Assembly: GCF_014764445.1 (NCBI RefSeq)
Contig: NZ_CP061721.1
Span: 4,154,001-4,218,000, forward strand
Reading direction: 5' to 3'
Source of the DNA: Pseudarthrobacter sp. BIM B-2242
Lineage (GTDB): Bacteria > Actinomycetota > Actinomycetes > Actinomycetales > Micrococcaceae
DNA length: 64,000 bases
Shown: positions 50,319-57,858 of the stretch, in pieces
How the letters are laid out: every line of letters begins with the position of its first letter
How positions within the stretch are numbered: the first letter of the stretch is position 1
The notes under the pieces: model-generated
Told to the model about the DNA's origin: nothing
The model's database searches: none
The model's input: only the letters and a program-made list of their open reading frames with translations
Program-made: the position numbers and the translations under genes

Positions 50319-51635
50319 ATGACCAACTGGCGGATCAGGGATTTCCACTCAGCAGACCTCGACGGGATCCTGCACCTGTGGGAGACCCTCAAGGCCTCCG
50401 ACGTGGAGCCCGTCTATGCCCTCTCCGAAGTCCTCGCGTCGTGCGAGAAGGACCACGCCGTGGTGGCGGTGCAGGGAGACATGGTGGTGGGCGCCGCCGT
50501 CGGACGTGCAGCGCATGACCAGGGCTGGATCGTTTTCCTCGCCACGCTGCCGGAGTACCGCGGCCGGGGCATCGGCACCTCGCTGCTCGCCGCCGTCGAA
50601 AACCGGATGGCGCCGCACGGCCTCAACAAGCTTTCCGCCCTGATGCCCGAGGCCGAAACCCGGGTGGAGGCGTTCCTCAGCCGCGGCTTCGCGCTCAAGA
50701 AAAACCTCCGCTACTTCGAGCGGACCATTCCGGTGCAGCGCCAGGAACTCGGCGCGCTGGGCCAGCTCGGCGGCCGGATCCTGGCCCGGGACCTCTGGGA
50801 AAACGTTGCCGGCATGCGCAAGGAAAAGGAGCTCCTCGAGCGGCGCCTGGTCCTCCCCCTGGCGGAGGCCGATCTCGCCGACGAATACGGCGTGGTGCCG
50901 CCCCGCGCCGTGGTGCTGTTCGGTCCTCCGGGAACCGGCAAAACCACGTTCGCGAAGGCGATCGCATCCCGGCTGGAGTGGCCGTTCGTGGAGGTTTTCC
51001 CGTCGCGCCTGGCCTCCGATCCCCAGGGGCTCGCCGGTGCCCTGCGCGAAACATTCCTGGAGATCGCCGAGCTGGAGCACTGCGTGGTGTTTATCGACGA
51101 GGTGGAGGAGATCGCCTCCCAGCGGTCCGGCGAGCCGCCGTCGCCGCTGCAGGGGGTCACCAACGAGCTGCTGAAAATCATCCCGGCGTTCCGTGAGCAG
51201 CCGGGCCGCCTGTTGGTCTGCGCCACGAACTTCATCAAGGCCCTGGACAGTGCCTTCCTCAGGCACGGCCGGTTCGACTACGTCATCCCCATCGGCCTCC
51301 CCGACCGCCAGGCCCGCGAAGCCATGTGGCAGCGCTTCATCCCCGCCGCCGTGGTGGACGACGTCGATGTGGAACTCCTCGTGGAGCGGACCGAGGGCTT
51401 CTCCCCCGCAGACATCGAATACGCCGCCCGCAGCGCCTCCCAGCGTGCGCTCGAAAAGGCAGTGTACGACGACGGCGGCGCTGCTTCCGGCGGCAGCGTT
51501 TCAGTCCGTGAGGCGGTCCGGAAGGGGCCCTCCACGCAGGATTACCTGGACGCTATCGGGGAGACCCGGACCACCGTCAGCGAGGAAGTGCACCAGGACT
51601 TCCTCGAGGACATCGACGCACTCGGCCGGGTCTAG
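50319..51635 (+). CDS. GNAT acetyltransferase fused to an AAA+ ATPase
   Basis: A 438-residue two-domain protein. Residues 1-150 are a GNAT fold: VVGAAVGRAAHDQGWIVFLA, the acetyl-CoA motif LPEYRGRGIGTSLLAAVE (about 77) and AEAFLSRGFALKK-like ending (RVEAFLSRGFALKKNLRYFE). Residues about 170-380 are a classical AAA+ domain: Walker A FGPPGTGKTTFAKAI (about 205), Walker B CVVFIDEVEEIASQRSG (about 258), sensor 1 LLVCATNFIKALDSAF and arginine-finger region LRHGRFDYVIP, then a C-terminal lid with FSPADIEYAARSASQRALEK. Each domain retains its core motifs. The target of acetylation or remodelling is unknown. It stands alone. Confidence 0.85.
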   Translation: MTNWRIRDFHSADLDGILHLWETLKASDVEPVYALSEVLASCEKDHAVVAVQGDMVVGAAVGRAAHDQGWIVFLATLPEYRGRGIGTSLLAAVENRMAPHGLNKLSALMPEAETRVEAFLSRGFALKKNLRYFERTIPVQRQELGALGQLGGRILARDLWENVAGMRKEKELLERRLVLPLAEADLADEYGVVPPRAVVLFGPPGTGKTTFAKAIASRLEWPFVEVFPSRLASDPQGLAGALRETFLEIAELEHCVVFIDEVEEIASQRSGEPPSPLQGVTNELLKIIPAFREQPGRLLVCATNFIKALDSAFLRHGRFDYVIPIGLPDRQAREAMWQRFIPAAVVDDVDVELLVERTEGFSPADIEYAARSASQRALEKAVYDDGGAASGGSVSVREAVRKGPSTQDYLDAIGETRTTVSEEVHQDFLEDIDALGRV

Positions 51636-51736
51636 CCCGGGTCTGGCCCGAAGGCACGAAGAACTTTTCAAACTCCTTTGGGGGGGTGGACCCCTGGCGC
51701 CGCTTGAATGTCGTACCCCCTTGTCATGCTGGAGGT

Positions 51737-53305
51737 ATGGATAACAGGGCAGGTGCAGAGGTGTTGGAGGCCATCGCGGCTTCTGCTTTGCGGCTGGCCG
51801 GTGTGCTCCGGGGGACGGATCCGGCCGACACACCTCCTGTAGCTGGCCCTTCGGCGGCTGACTCGGACCCGCTGCGTTGGCAGGCTGAGGCGTGTCTGAC
51901 GGTCCTGTCCGGCGCGGCCGGGTTGGAGGCGATGGTCGCCGCTGTGAAGGTCCATGCCGCCGGCGGGTACGACGAAGCCGCCCAAGTGATCGCGGGGCCC
52001 ATCTTGTCCCCGCAGGAGCAGACCGCCCAGGAAATGGGCACGGTGGCCGAGGTCGCCTGCGCCCTGACCGTCAGTGAACGTACGGCCGCCGGGCTGCTCG
52101 GTGAGGCCCACCGCCTCACCACGGCCCTGCCGCTGACGCTGGCGGCCCTTCAGGCCGGGACGTTGTCGTGGCAGCACGCCCGGATCATGGTCGACGAAAC
52201 CACCAACCTCGAGCCCGCCGCCGCCCATGCCCTGGAGGCGCACTTCCTGGACCCGGAGGCACCGAACCCGGCCCGCGGCGCGGCCGGCGGGATGGTCCCG
52301 GGCCGGTTCCGGGCCAAAGCCAGGACCTGGCGGGAACGCCACCACCCGGTCAGCATCGAACAACGCCACACCCGGAGCGCCTTGGACCGGCGGGTTGAGT
52401 ATGCCCCGGACCGGGACGGGATGGCCTGGCTCTCGGCCTACCTGCCCGCCGACCAGGCAGCCGGGATCTGGAACCGGGCCACCACAGCCGCCCGCGCCCT
52501 CCAAAGCCCAACCGAGGCAAGGACACTCACCCAACTCCGGGCGGATAACGTCGCGGCCTGGCTCCTCGGCGGGGACAACGCCGATGACATTCCCTCACCG
52601 GCAGCCCAGGTCCTCGTGACGGTTCCGGTGTTCGCGCTGATGGGTCTGACCGATGAACCGGCCATCCTCGACGGATACGGACCGATCCCGCCCTCCATGG
52701 CCCGCGCCCTCGTCGCTAATGGTGCCGAGTCGTTCCGCCGGGTCCTGACCGATCCCCGGGACGGGGCACCATTGGAGATCGGGCGGGAAAGCTACCGGAT
52801 CCCCAAAGCACTGCGCCAATGGCTCCGGCTCCGGGACGGCAAATGCCAGTTCCCCGGCTGCTCCAACCCATCCCTGGACAACGAAGCCGACCACCTCAAG
52901 GCCTGGGCCAACGGCGGGACCACCGGGATTTCAAACCTGACCCAACTCTGCCCCAAAACACCACAAGCTCAAACACACCACACCCTGGCAACCACCGAAG
53001 CCACCAAGGACGAACCGCCCGGCTGGATCTCACCCACCGGCCGCCACTACCAAAGCGAACAACCCGACCCGGAACCACCCCACTGGCCGGACCAAATGGC
53101 GGACGGACTCCACAACGGGGAATTTGGCTCCTCCCTGCCCCACAGCCAACTACAGGCAGATCCGGTGACGGAGTGGGCTTGGTTAGGGCGCCGGCTCCAG
53201 GAACCGGAACCGTTTCTTTGTCCTTCCGTCCCTGATTTTCTGTGGCTGACTGAACAGCCGAGGGGCACCGCGCCGCATCAATGCCTCTGCGGCAGCACCG
53301 GATGA
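51737..53305 (+). CDS. DUF222 protein with a C-terminal HNH domain whose last motif is scrambled
   Basis: A 522-residue protein of the DUF222-HNH family, abundant in Actinobacteria and often multicopy. The DUF222 part (about 40-340) includes LTVSERTAAGLLGEAHRLTT and LSWQHARIMVDETTNLEPAA. The HNH part starts RDGKCQFPGCSNPSLDNEAD and continues HLKAWANGGTTGISNLTQLC. The expected CxKHHxLKH ending is replaced by PKTPQAQTHH because of a local shift of reading frame near 52954-52979; the frame then returns to ATKDEPPGW. The function of the family is uncertain. ATG 51737 has GGAGG very close; GTG 51686 is an alternative. Confidence 0.82.
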   Translation: MDNRAGAEVLEAIAASALRLAGVLRGTDPADTPPVAGPSAADSDPLRWQAEACLTVLSGAAGLEAMVAAVKVHAAGGYDEAAQVIAGPILSPQEQTAQEMGTVAEVACALTVSERTAAGLLGEAHRLTTALPLTLAALQAGTLSWQHARIMVDETTNLEPAAAHALEAHFLDPEAPNPARGAAGGMVPGRFRAKARTWRERHHPVSIEQRHTRSALDRRVEYAPDRDGMAWLSAYLPADQAAGIWNRATTAARALQSPTEARTLTQLRADNVAAWLLGGDNADDIPSPAAQVLVTVPVFALMGLTDEPAILDGYGPIPPSMARALVANGAESFRRVLTDPRDGAPLEIGRESYRIPKALRQWLRLRDGKCQFPGCSNPSLDNEADHLKAWANGGTTGISNLTQLCPKTPQAQTHHTLATTEATKDEPPGWISPTGRHYQSEQPDPEPPHWPDQMADGLHNGEFGSSLPHSQLQADPVTEWAWLGRRLQEPEPFLCPSVPDFLWLTEQPRGTAPHQCLCGSTG

Positions 53306-53367
53306 GCCGTGTCGCGCAGCCTCGAAATATAGGGCGGGCCCGTTTCTGCGGCTGTAATCTTTGACGC

Positions 53368-54615
53368 ATGCCCTCCAATCCCCTCCGGCACGCCTTGGCC
53401 AGCATGGGTGGCCGGGACCCGCACGAAAAACACCGTACCGCCACACCACTGGAACTCTTCTTTGACCTGACCTTCGTCATTGCCTTCGGAGTCGCAGGCA
53501 GCCAGTTTGCCCACGAAATCGCGGAAGCCCACGTCGGCGTTGGCCTGCTGGGATTCTCTTTTGCGATGTTCGCGGTGATCTGGGCCTGGATCAACTTCAC
53601 CTGGTTCGCGAGCGCCTACGACACCGACGACTGCGTCTTCCGTGTAGTCACCATGGTGCAGATAGTTGGCGTTCTGATCCTGACGATGGGCATCGAACCC
53701 ATGTTCCACTCCCTCGTGGAAGGAGACCACGTCGACAACAGGGTCATTGTTGCCGGCTACGTGCTGATGCGCCTTGCCCTGGTGACGCAGTGGGTGCGGG
53801 CTTCGAGACAGGACCCTGCCCGCCGCGAGACCTGCCTGCGCTACGCGAAGTACCTGGCCGTAGTCCAGCTTGGCTGGATCGCTGTGCTCATCATCGAAGC
53901 GGACATCGCCACCACGTTCGCCATGACGGTGCCGCTGATCGTGCTGGAGATGGCCACACCATACGCCGCGGAACGTAAGGCTACGACGCCATGGCACGCG
54001 CATCACATTGCCGAACGCTACGGGCTCCTCGCCATCATCGCCTTGGGTGAATGCCTTATCGGGGCGATTGAAACCCTGCGGGCGATAGTGGCCAATCACG
54101 GCTGGAGCGTTGACGCCGCCCTTGTTGGCTTCGGTGGAACCGCCCTGGCATTTGGCATGTGGTGGATCTACTTCATGCTTCCCGCCGGCCGTGCCCTGCA
54201 CTTGAGACGGCACCGGTCATACCTGTTCGGCTACGGCCATATCCCCATCTTCGCGGCAATAGCGGCCACCGGCGCAGGCCTGCACGTGGCCGCCTACTTC
54301 ATCGACCATGAGGCGCACATCAGTGCGGCAATAGCTGTGGCCAGCATCGCCGTACCCGTCGCCCTGTTCAAACTCTCGCTGACGTGGCTTTACAGCGCGA
54401 TGGTCGGCGCCGACCGAACCATCATCACCGTCGCCGCCTTAGTGCTGGTGGTGCTGGCCGGATCCATCGGCCTGGCTGCCGCCGGGGCATCCGTCCCGGT
54501 GTGCTTATTGGTGATTGTCCTGGCGCTTGCCGCCTCAATCGTCATTGACGAACGCCGGGGCTCGGAACGGCTCCATCAGGCCCTTCAGAAGCTGGAAGCG
54601 GAGGCTGCTTCGTAG
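53368..54615 (+). CDS. Low-temperature-requirement A (LtrA) family membrane protein
   Basis: A 415-residue protein with about ten to twelve hydrophobic segments. LtrA signatures are ATPLELFFDLTFVIAFGVAG (about 25), FAVIWAWINFTWFASAYDTD (about 67) and HIAERYGLLAIIALGECLIG (about 213), followed by GMWWIYFMLPAGRA. LtrA is linked to growth at low temperature in Listeria, but the molecular activity is unknown. It is read in the same direction as the DUF222 gene, 62 bp downstream. Confidence 0.9.
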   Translation: MPSNPLRHALASMGGRDPHEKHRTATPLELFFDLTFVIAFGVAGSQFAHEIAEAHVGVGLLGFSFAMFAVIWAWINFTWFASAYDTDDCVFRVVTMVQIVGVLILTMGIEPMFHSLVEGDHVDNRVIVAGYVLMRLALVTQWVRASRQDPARRETCLRYAKYLAVVQLGWIAVLIIEADIATTFAMTVPLIVLEMATPYAAERKATTPWHAHHIAERYGLLAIIALGECLIGAIETLRAIVANHGWSVDAALVGFGGTALAFGMWWIYFMLPAGRALHLRRHRSYLFGYGHIPIFAAIAATGAGLHVAAYFIDHEAHISAAIAVASIAVPVALFKLSLTWLYSAMVGADRTIITVAALVLVVLAGSIGLAAAGASVPVCLLVIVLALAASIVIDERRGSERLHQALQKLEAEAAS

Positions 54616-54702
54616 GCTGTGACTTTCGGCCCTGCACCGGCCCCGCAACAGCTGCCAACGTGACGGTATGACCCGAAACGTCGGGCCGTGGAGGCGGCAG
54701 GC

Positions 54703-54940
54703 ATGAGCACGATAGTCAGAACGAAGCAGGGGCAGTTGCGGGGGACCGCCGACGGCGGCACTCACCGTTTCCTTGGCATTCCGTACGCGGCGCCAACCTC
54801 TGGTGCCAACCGGTCCGTCCGCAGCAGCTGCAGCCCTGGAGCGGAATCCGCGATGCCAGCACCATGCTCTTTGAGGCCGAACCGCACCTCATCCATGACC
54901 CCGCGCCTGGGAACGGGACCTCTGGAAGGACGTCCGCTAG
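54703..54940 (+). pseudogene. Decayed N-terminal remnant of a type-B carboxylesterase
   Basis: The frame from ATG 54703 (GGAGG upstream) encodes MSTIVRTKQGQLRG and THRFLGIPYAAP, the conserved N-terminus of type-B carboxylesterases. Near 54795 homology moves to a second frame (RPQQLQPWSGIRDAS), and near 54905 to a third (WERDLWKDVR, then TAG at 54938). At least two frameshifts have occurred, and the remaining about 400 residues, including the catalytic GESAGA motif, are missing. It is a dead fragment whose 3' end touches the stop of the HD-domain gene. Confidence 0.75.
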
Positions 54941-55542
54941 GACTCGTAGGAGAGGTTCTCGTAGTCGGTATCGTCGTCCTCATCCAGCCGGTCATCAAGT
55001 TCCTCCAGCAGCCACGGGTTGACGCGGGCAAGGATCTTGCGGATTTCCTCCGTCTCCACGGCTGCGTACAGCACCGGCCGGGCGTCACGGTATTTCGTGA
55101 CCGGCGGCTTGTCCGGCCACTTCTCGGCGAGTGCCTTCACGCGCTCAGGGAGCGAATTGTGGGCGTTGTCCGCGATCTTCACGAGGGCGGCGTCGTGGTC
55201 CTCCGCAATGTAGCGGATGCCGGCCTGATAGTCATCAGGGTTGTCGTGCAGCCGGTTGGTGACCCGCTCGATGATATCCACGGCCCGTTCTGGAACGCCC
55301 ATCTCCAGCAGTGCCTGCCGGGTGATGGGGGTGTCCTCAGCGATGTCATGGAGATAGCCGGCAATCCGGATATCGTCGTCGAAATCCGCCAGGGCATCCC
55401 CGACGGCGATCACGTGGTCCCGGTAGGGCCGCTTGAGCTTGTCCTTCTGCCGGTTGTGCGCCACCTCTGCCAAAACCCGGGCGGTCTCGACGGTGAATCC
55501 CGGCTGGGGGACGTGCGCTTCAGTGAATTCAGGTTCCGACAT
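54937..55542 (-). CDS. HD-domain protein related to RelA/SpoT-type (p)ppGpp hydrolases (MESH1-like)
   Basis: A 201-residue protein. Metal-binding residues fit His in VAHNRQKDKLKRPYRDHVIA (about 28-43), the His-Asp pair in RIAGYLHDIAEDTPITRQAL (about 65; HD and ED motifs) and Asp in DAALVKIADNAHNSLPERVK (about 118). This is the layout of small alarmone hydrolases, which remove the 3'-pyrophosphate of (p)ppGpp. There is no synthetase domain. The last about 25 residues are very acidic. The activity is inferred from pattern only. It overlaps the esterase remnant by 4 bp. Confidence 0.72.
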   Translation of the reverse strand: MSEPEFTEAHVPQPGFTVETARVLAEVAHNRQKDKLKRPYRDHVIAVGDALADFDDDIRIAGYLHDIAEDTPITRQALLEMGVPERAVDIIERVTNRLHDNPDDYQAGIRYIAEDHDAALVKIADNAHNSLPERVKALAEKWPDKPPVTKYRDARPVLYAAVETEEIRKILARVNPWLLEELDDRLDEDDDTDYENLSYES

Positions 55543-55589
55543 GGTTCCAGCCTACGCGCCGGGCACGTCCTAGCCGGGCACGTCCTAAA

Positions 55590-56489
55590 CTAGCGCGGGC
55601 GGTCCGCACCCAAGCCACTCCACAGCCACGGTTCGCGCGGGAGCTTGCCCGGCACGAATGCGGCAAGGGCCTTCTCCAGGCTGCCGGCCGGCAGCCCCAA
55701 GGACTGCAGGAGGTGATTCCGGACCTCCGTCACAGTAACGCCGGCCAGCGCGAGGTCGGCCAGCGTGACGGCGCCGTCGCGCTTGGCCAGCCGCGCGCCG
55801 TCGTGATTGACAACCAGCGGCACATGGGCATATTCCGGAACTGGAATATGCAGCAAAGACGCAAGGTACGCCTGACGAGGGGTGGAGGGCAACAGGTCAT
55901 CCCCGCGGACCACTTGATCGACGCCCTGCGCAGCGTCGTCCACCACTACCGCAAGGTTGTACGCGGTCACACCGTCGTTTCGGCGGAGGACAAAATCGTC
56001 CACCACCCCGGTGAACCCGCCGTGCAATACATCGTGCACCGTGAACTCCGCGACGTCCGCGCGGAGCCTTATCGCCGCTGGCCGGATGGAGCGTTTGAAT
56101 TCCAGCTCGGCGGGATTCAGATTGCGGCACGTTCCGGGGTAGGCGCCCTGCGGTGCGTGCGGCGCCGATGGGGCCTCCTGGATCTCGCTCCGGGTGCAGA
56201 AGCACTCATACGTCAGTCCCGCGTCAATGAGACGGCGGATTGCCTCGTCGTACACCGCACCGCGGTCTGTCTGGCGGACGACGGCGCCATCCCAGGTCAC
56301 GCCGATGGCCGCCAGATCGCGGAGCTGCCCTGCCTCCGCGCCCGCACGAGCCCGGTCAAGGTCCTCAACGCGGAGCAGGAAGTCCCGGCCTGTGGAACGC
56401 GCAAACAGCCAGGCAAGGATGGCGGTGCGGAGGTTGCCGACGTGGAGTTCCCCTGAGGGGCTGGGGGCAAAGCGCCCGGCTGGAGTCAT
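55590..56489 (-). CDS. gluQ: Glutamyl-Q tRNA(Asp) synthetase
   Basis: A 299-residue truncated glutamyl-tRNA synthetase paralogue that attaches glutamate to the queuosine of tRNA(Asp). The HIGH-type motif is RFAPSPSGELHVGNLRTAIL (about 6). ECFCTRSEIQ (about 94), followed later by YPGTCRN, is the zinc-site region typical of GluQ. The KMSKS-type motif is GARLAKRDGAVTLADL (about 231). The anticodon-binding domain of GltX is missing, as expected. The ATG lies only about 30 nt after the U-run of a terminator-like hairpin that is itself preceded by a leader peptide, so expression may be controlled by attenuation. Confidence 0.9.
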   Translation of the reverse strand: MTPAGRFAPSPSGELHVGNLRTAILAWLFARSTGRDFLLRVEDLDRARAGAEAGQLRDLAAIGVTWDGAVVRQTDRGAVYDEAIRRLIDAGLTYECFCTRSEIQEAPSAPHAPQGAYPGTCRNLNPAELEFKRSIRPAAIRLRADVAEFTVHDVLHGGFTGVVDDFVLRRNDGVTAYNLAVVVDDAAQGVDQVVRGDDLLPSTPRQAYLASLLHIPVPEYAHVPLVVNHDGARLAKRDGAVTLADLALAGVTVTEVRNHLLQSLGLPAGSLEKALAAFVPGKLPREPWLWSGLGADRPR

Positions 56490-56516
56490 GAATCAACCCT
56501 ACGCATTGGGGCAACA

Positions 56517-56574
56517 CAAAAGCCCCTCAGCTACCGCTGACGCCGAAGGTTCGGCGCCCGGGAGTTCAGGGGCT
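56517..56574 (-). terminator. Terminator-like hairpin (possible attenuator) ahead of gluQ
   Basis: On the minus strand AGCCCCT (from 56574) pairs with AGGGGCT (ending at 56521) and is followed by UUUU. A compact inner hairpin, 56541-56556 (CGCCGAAGGTTCGGCG), is nested within. The outer 5' arm and the inner hairpin lie inside the leader ORF (56531-56617), so a translating ribosome would disturb the fold. Confidence 0.65.
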
Positions 56575-56617
56575 CTTGTCGTGATTGCAGAATGACCGTG
56601 GTGTGAACAAGTGTCAT
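56531..56617 (-). CDS. Putative 28-residue leader peptide upstream of gluQ
   Basis: An ORF of 28 codons with a strong Shine-Dalgarno (AAGGAGG, 9 nt upstream of ATG 56617) begins MTLVHTTVILQSRQEPL and ends NLRRQR. Five Arg and three Gln codons occur, with RRQR just before the stop. The stop lies at the base of the 3' arm of the terminator-like hairpin. This arrangement is typical of transcription attenuators. The last three residues (Arg-Gln-Arg) also fit the Arg/Lys-X-Arg/Lys pattern known to stall macrolide-bound ribosomes. Which signal is sensed is unknown. Confidence 0.6.
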   Translation of the reverse strand: MTLVHTTVILQSRQEPLNSRAPNLRRQR

Positions 56618-56767
56618 CAGCGGCAGCCTCCTTGCGGGAAGCGGTGTCCAGTTTCCGGGTGGTGTGCCGGGGAGCCTGTCAGCCAGCAGGATTCGGCGGT
56701 AGCCTTTGCCTGCTTGTTGCCACCATTTGACCAGACAGCCTACAGTTGGCACAACCGGCATAGGAAT

Positions 56768-56788
56768 CATTGGTCAGACTGATCAATG
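56768..56788. promoter_or_regulatory. 21-bp palindrome upstream of an Lrp-type gene
   Basis: CATTGGTCAGACTGATCAATG (56768-56788) is an inverted repeat broken at only one base pair besides the centre. It ends 8 bp before the proposed start of the Lrp-family gene, so it is probably an autoregulatory operator. It also lies about 150 bp upstream of the divergent leader peptide. Confidence 0.6.
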
Positions 56789-56796
56789 CAGATGGC

Positions 56797-57279
56797 ATGG
56801 ACCGACGGAGAATGATCACATTGCAGGAATTGGATGCCACCGACAAACGGATCCTTAACGCCCTCGACGAGGATCCCCGCCTTCCGATCATGGTTCTGGC
56901 CCAACGGCTGGGCCTGGCGCGTGGAACCGTTCAGTCACGCCTGGAGCGGATGACGGCGTCGGGTGCGCTCCGGCCCAACAGCAGCCGCGTGCTTCCGTCC
57001 GCTCTTGGCCGCGGCGTGGCGGCCGCAGTAAGTGCCGAACTGGACCAAAGCCACCTCAACGAAGCCATCGCCGCGCTCCGTGAAATCCCCGAAGTCCTGG
57101 AATGCCACGCCCCCGCCGGCGACACCGACCTGGTGATCCGGGTAGTGGCCACGAGCCCTGACGATCTGTACCGCGTCTCGGAGGAAATCAGACTCTGCCC
57201 GGGGATCGTCCGGACGTCCACCAGCATGTTCCTGCGCGAGGTCATCCCCTACAGGACCACGGGGCTGCTGAAGGAGTAG
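56797..57279 (+). CDS. Lrp/AsnC-family transcriptional regulator
   Basis: A 160-residue regulator. The helix-turn-helix is LPIMVLAQRLGLARGTVQSR (about 29-48), after LDATDKRILNALDEDPR. The C-terminal RAM ligand domain (about 75-150) has VAAAVSAELDQSHLNEAIAA, EVLECHAPAGDTDLVIRVVA and TSTSMFLREVIPYR. The start is uncertain: ATG 56797 and ATG 56812 lie after the palindrome, while an earlier TTG at 56770 would sit inside it. No strong ribosome-binding site is visible. Such regulators usually sense amino acids. The target is probably its own gene and perhaps the divergent transcript. Confidence 0.85.
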   Translation: MDRRRMITLQELDATDKRILNALDEDPRLPIMVLAQRLGLARGTVQSRLERMTASGALRPNSSRVLPSALGRGVAAAVSAELDQSHLNEAIAALREIPEVLECHAPAGDTDLVIRVVATSPDDLYRVSEEIRLCPGIVRTSTSMFLREVIPYRTTGLLKE

Positions 57280-57297
57280 AGGTCCCGGGGGCTGAAT

Positions 57298-57753
57298 CTA
57301 GACAGGCGGCCCCGCGTTGGACTTGAGGTTCTTCATTACCAGCGTGGATGTCAGCCGTTCCACGCCGGGCAGCGACGTGAGCTCGGCGTCATAGAAACGC
57401 TGATAGGCCGGCAGGTCCTCGGCGATGACCTTCAGCAGGTAGTCCGGTGAGCCGAAGAGCCGCTGCGCCTCCACGATGTTGGGTGAGTCAGCCACGCGGT
57501 TCTCGAAGATCTCCATGGTGGAGCGGTCCACCTGGCGCAGGGTGACGAAAACAATCGCTTCGAAACCGAGCCCGACGGCGGCGGGATCGATGTCCGCCTT
57601 GTAGCCGCGGATCACCCCGGACGCTTCCAGGTCACGGAGCCTCCGGTGGCATGGCGCCACCGTCAAACCCACCTTGGCGGCGAGCGCCGTGGCAGTCATT
57701 CGGCCATCCTCTTTGAGATAGCGCAAAATATTCCTGTCAATATGGTCAATCAC
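57298..57753 (-). CDS. Lrp/AsnC-family transcriptional regulator, divergent from a LysE exporter
   Basis: A 151-residue regulator. The start DHIDRNILRYLKEDGRMTA leads into the helix-turn-helix LAAKVGLTVAPCHRRLRDLE (about 25-44). The RAM domain has FVTLRQVDRSTMEIFENRVA and GSPDYLLKVIAEDLPAYQRF (the ligand-binding Asp is in SPDYLL). It shares a 105-bp divergent region with the LysE gene, which contains an inverted repeat. The usual arrangement is activation or repression of the exporter by an amino acid bound to the regulator. Confidence 0.9.
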   Translation of the reverse strand: MIDHIDRNILRYLKEDGRMTATALAAKVGLTVAPCHRRLRDLEASGVIRGYKADIDPAAVGLGFEAIVFVTLRQVDRSTMEIFENRVADSPNIVEAQRLFGSPDYLLKVIAEDLPAYQRFYDAELTSLPGVERLTSTLVMKNLKSNAGPPV

Positions 57754-57760
57754 GCAAGAA

Positions 57761-57800
57761 GCTTACCAATTTAGATCCGATGACAGCGAAAAAGGTAAGC
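57761..57800. promoter_or_regulatory. Inverted repeat in the lrp-lysE divergent region
   Basis: GCTTACC (57761-57767) and GGTAAGC (57794-57800) are exact inverted copies 26 bp apart. They lie 7 bp upstream of the Lrp ATG and 59 bp before the exporter ATG, a plausible Lrp binding element. Confidence 0.4.
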
Positions 57801-57858
57801 ACTTATGGCCGGAAAGTTCATAGGGTTTGTGCTGTAGCCATCGGACAGGAGCCCACCC

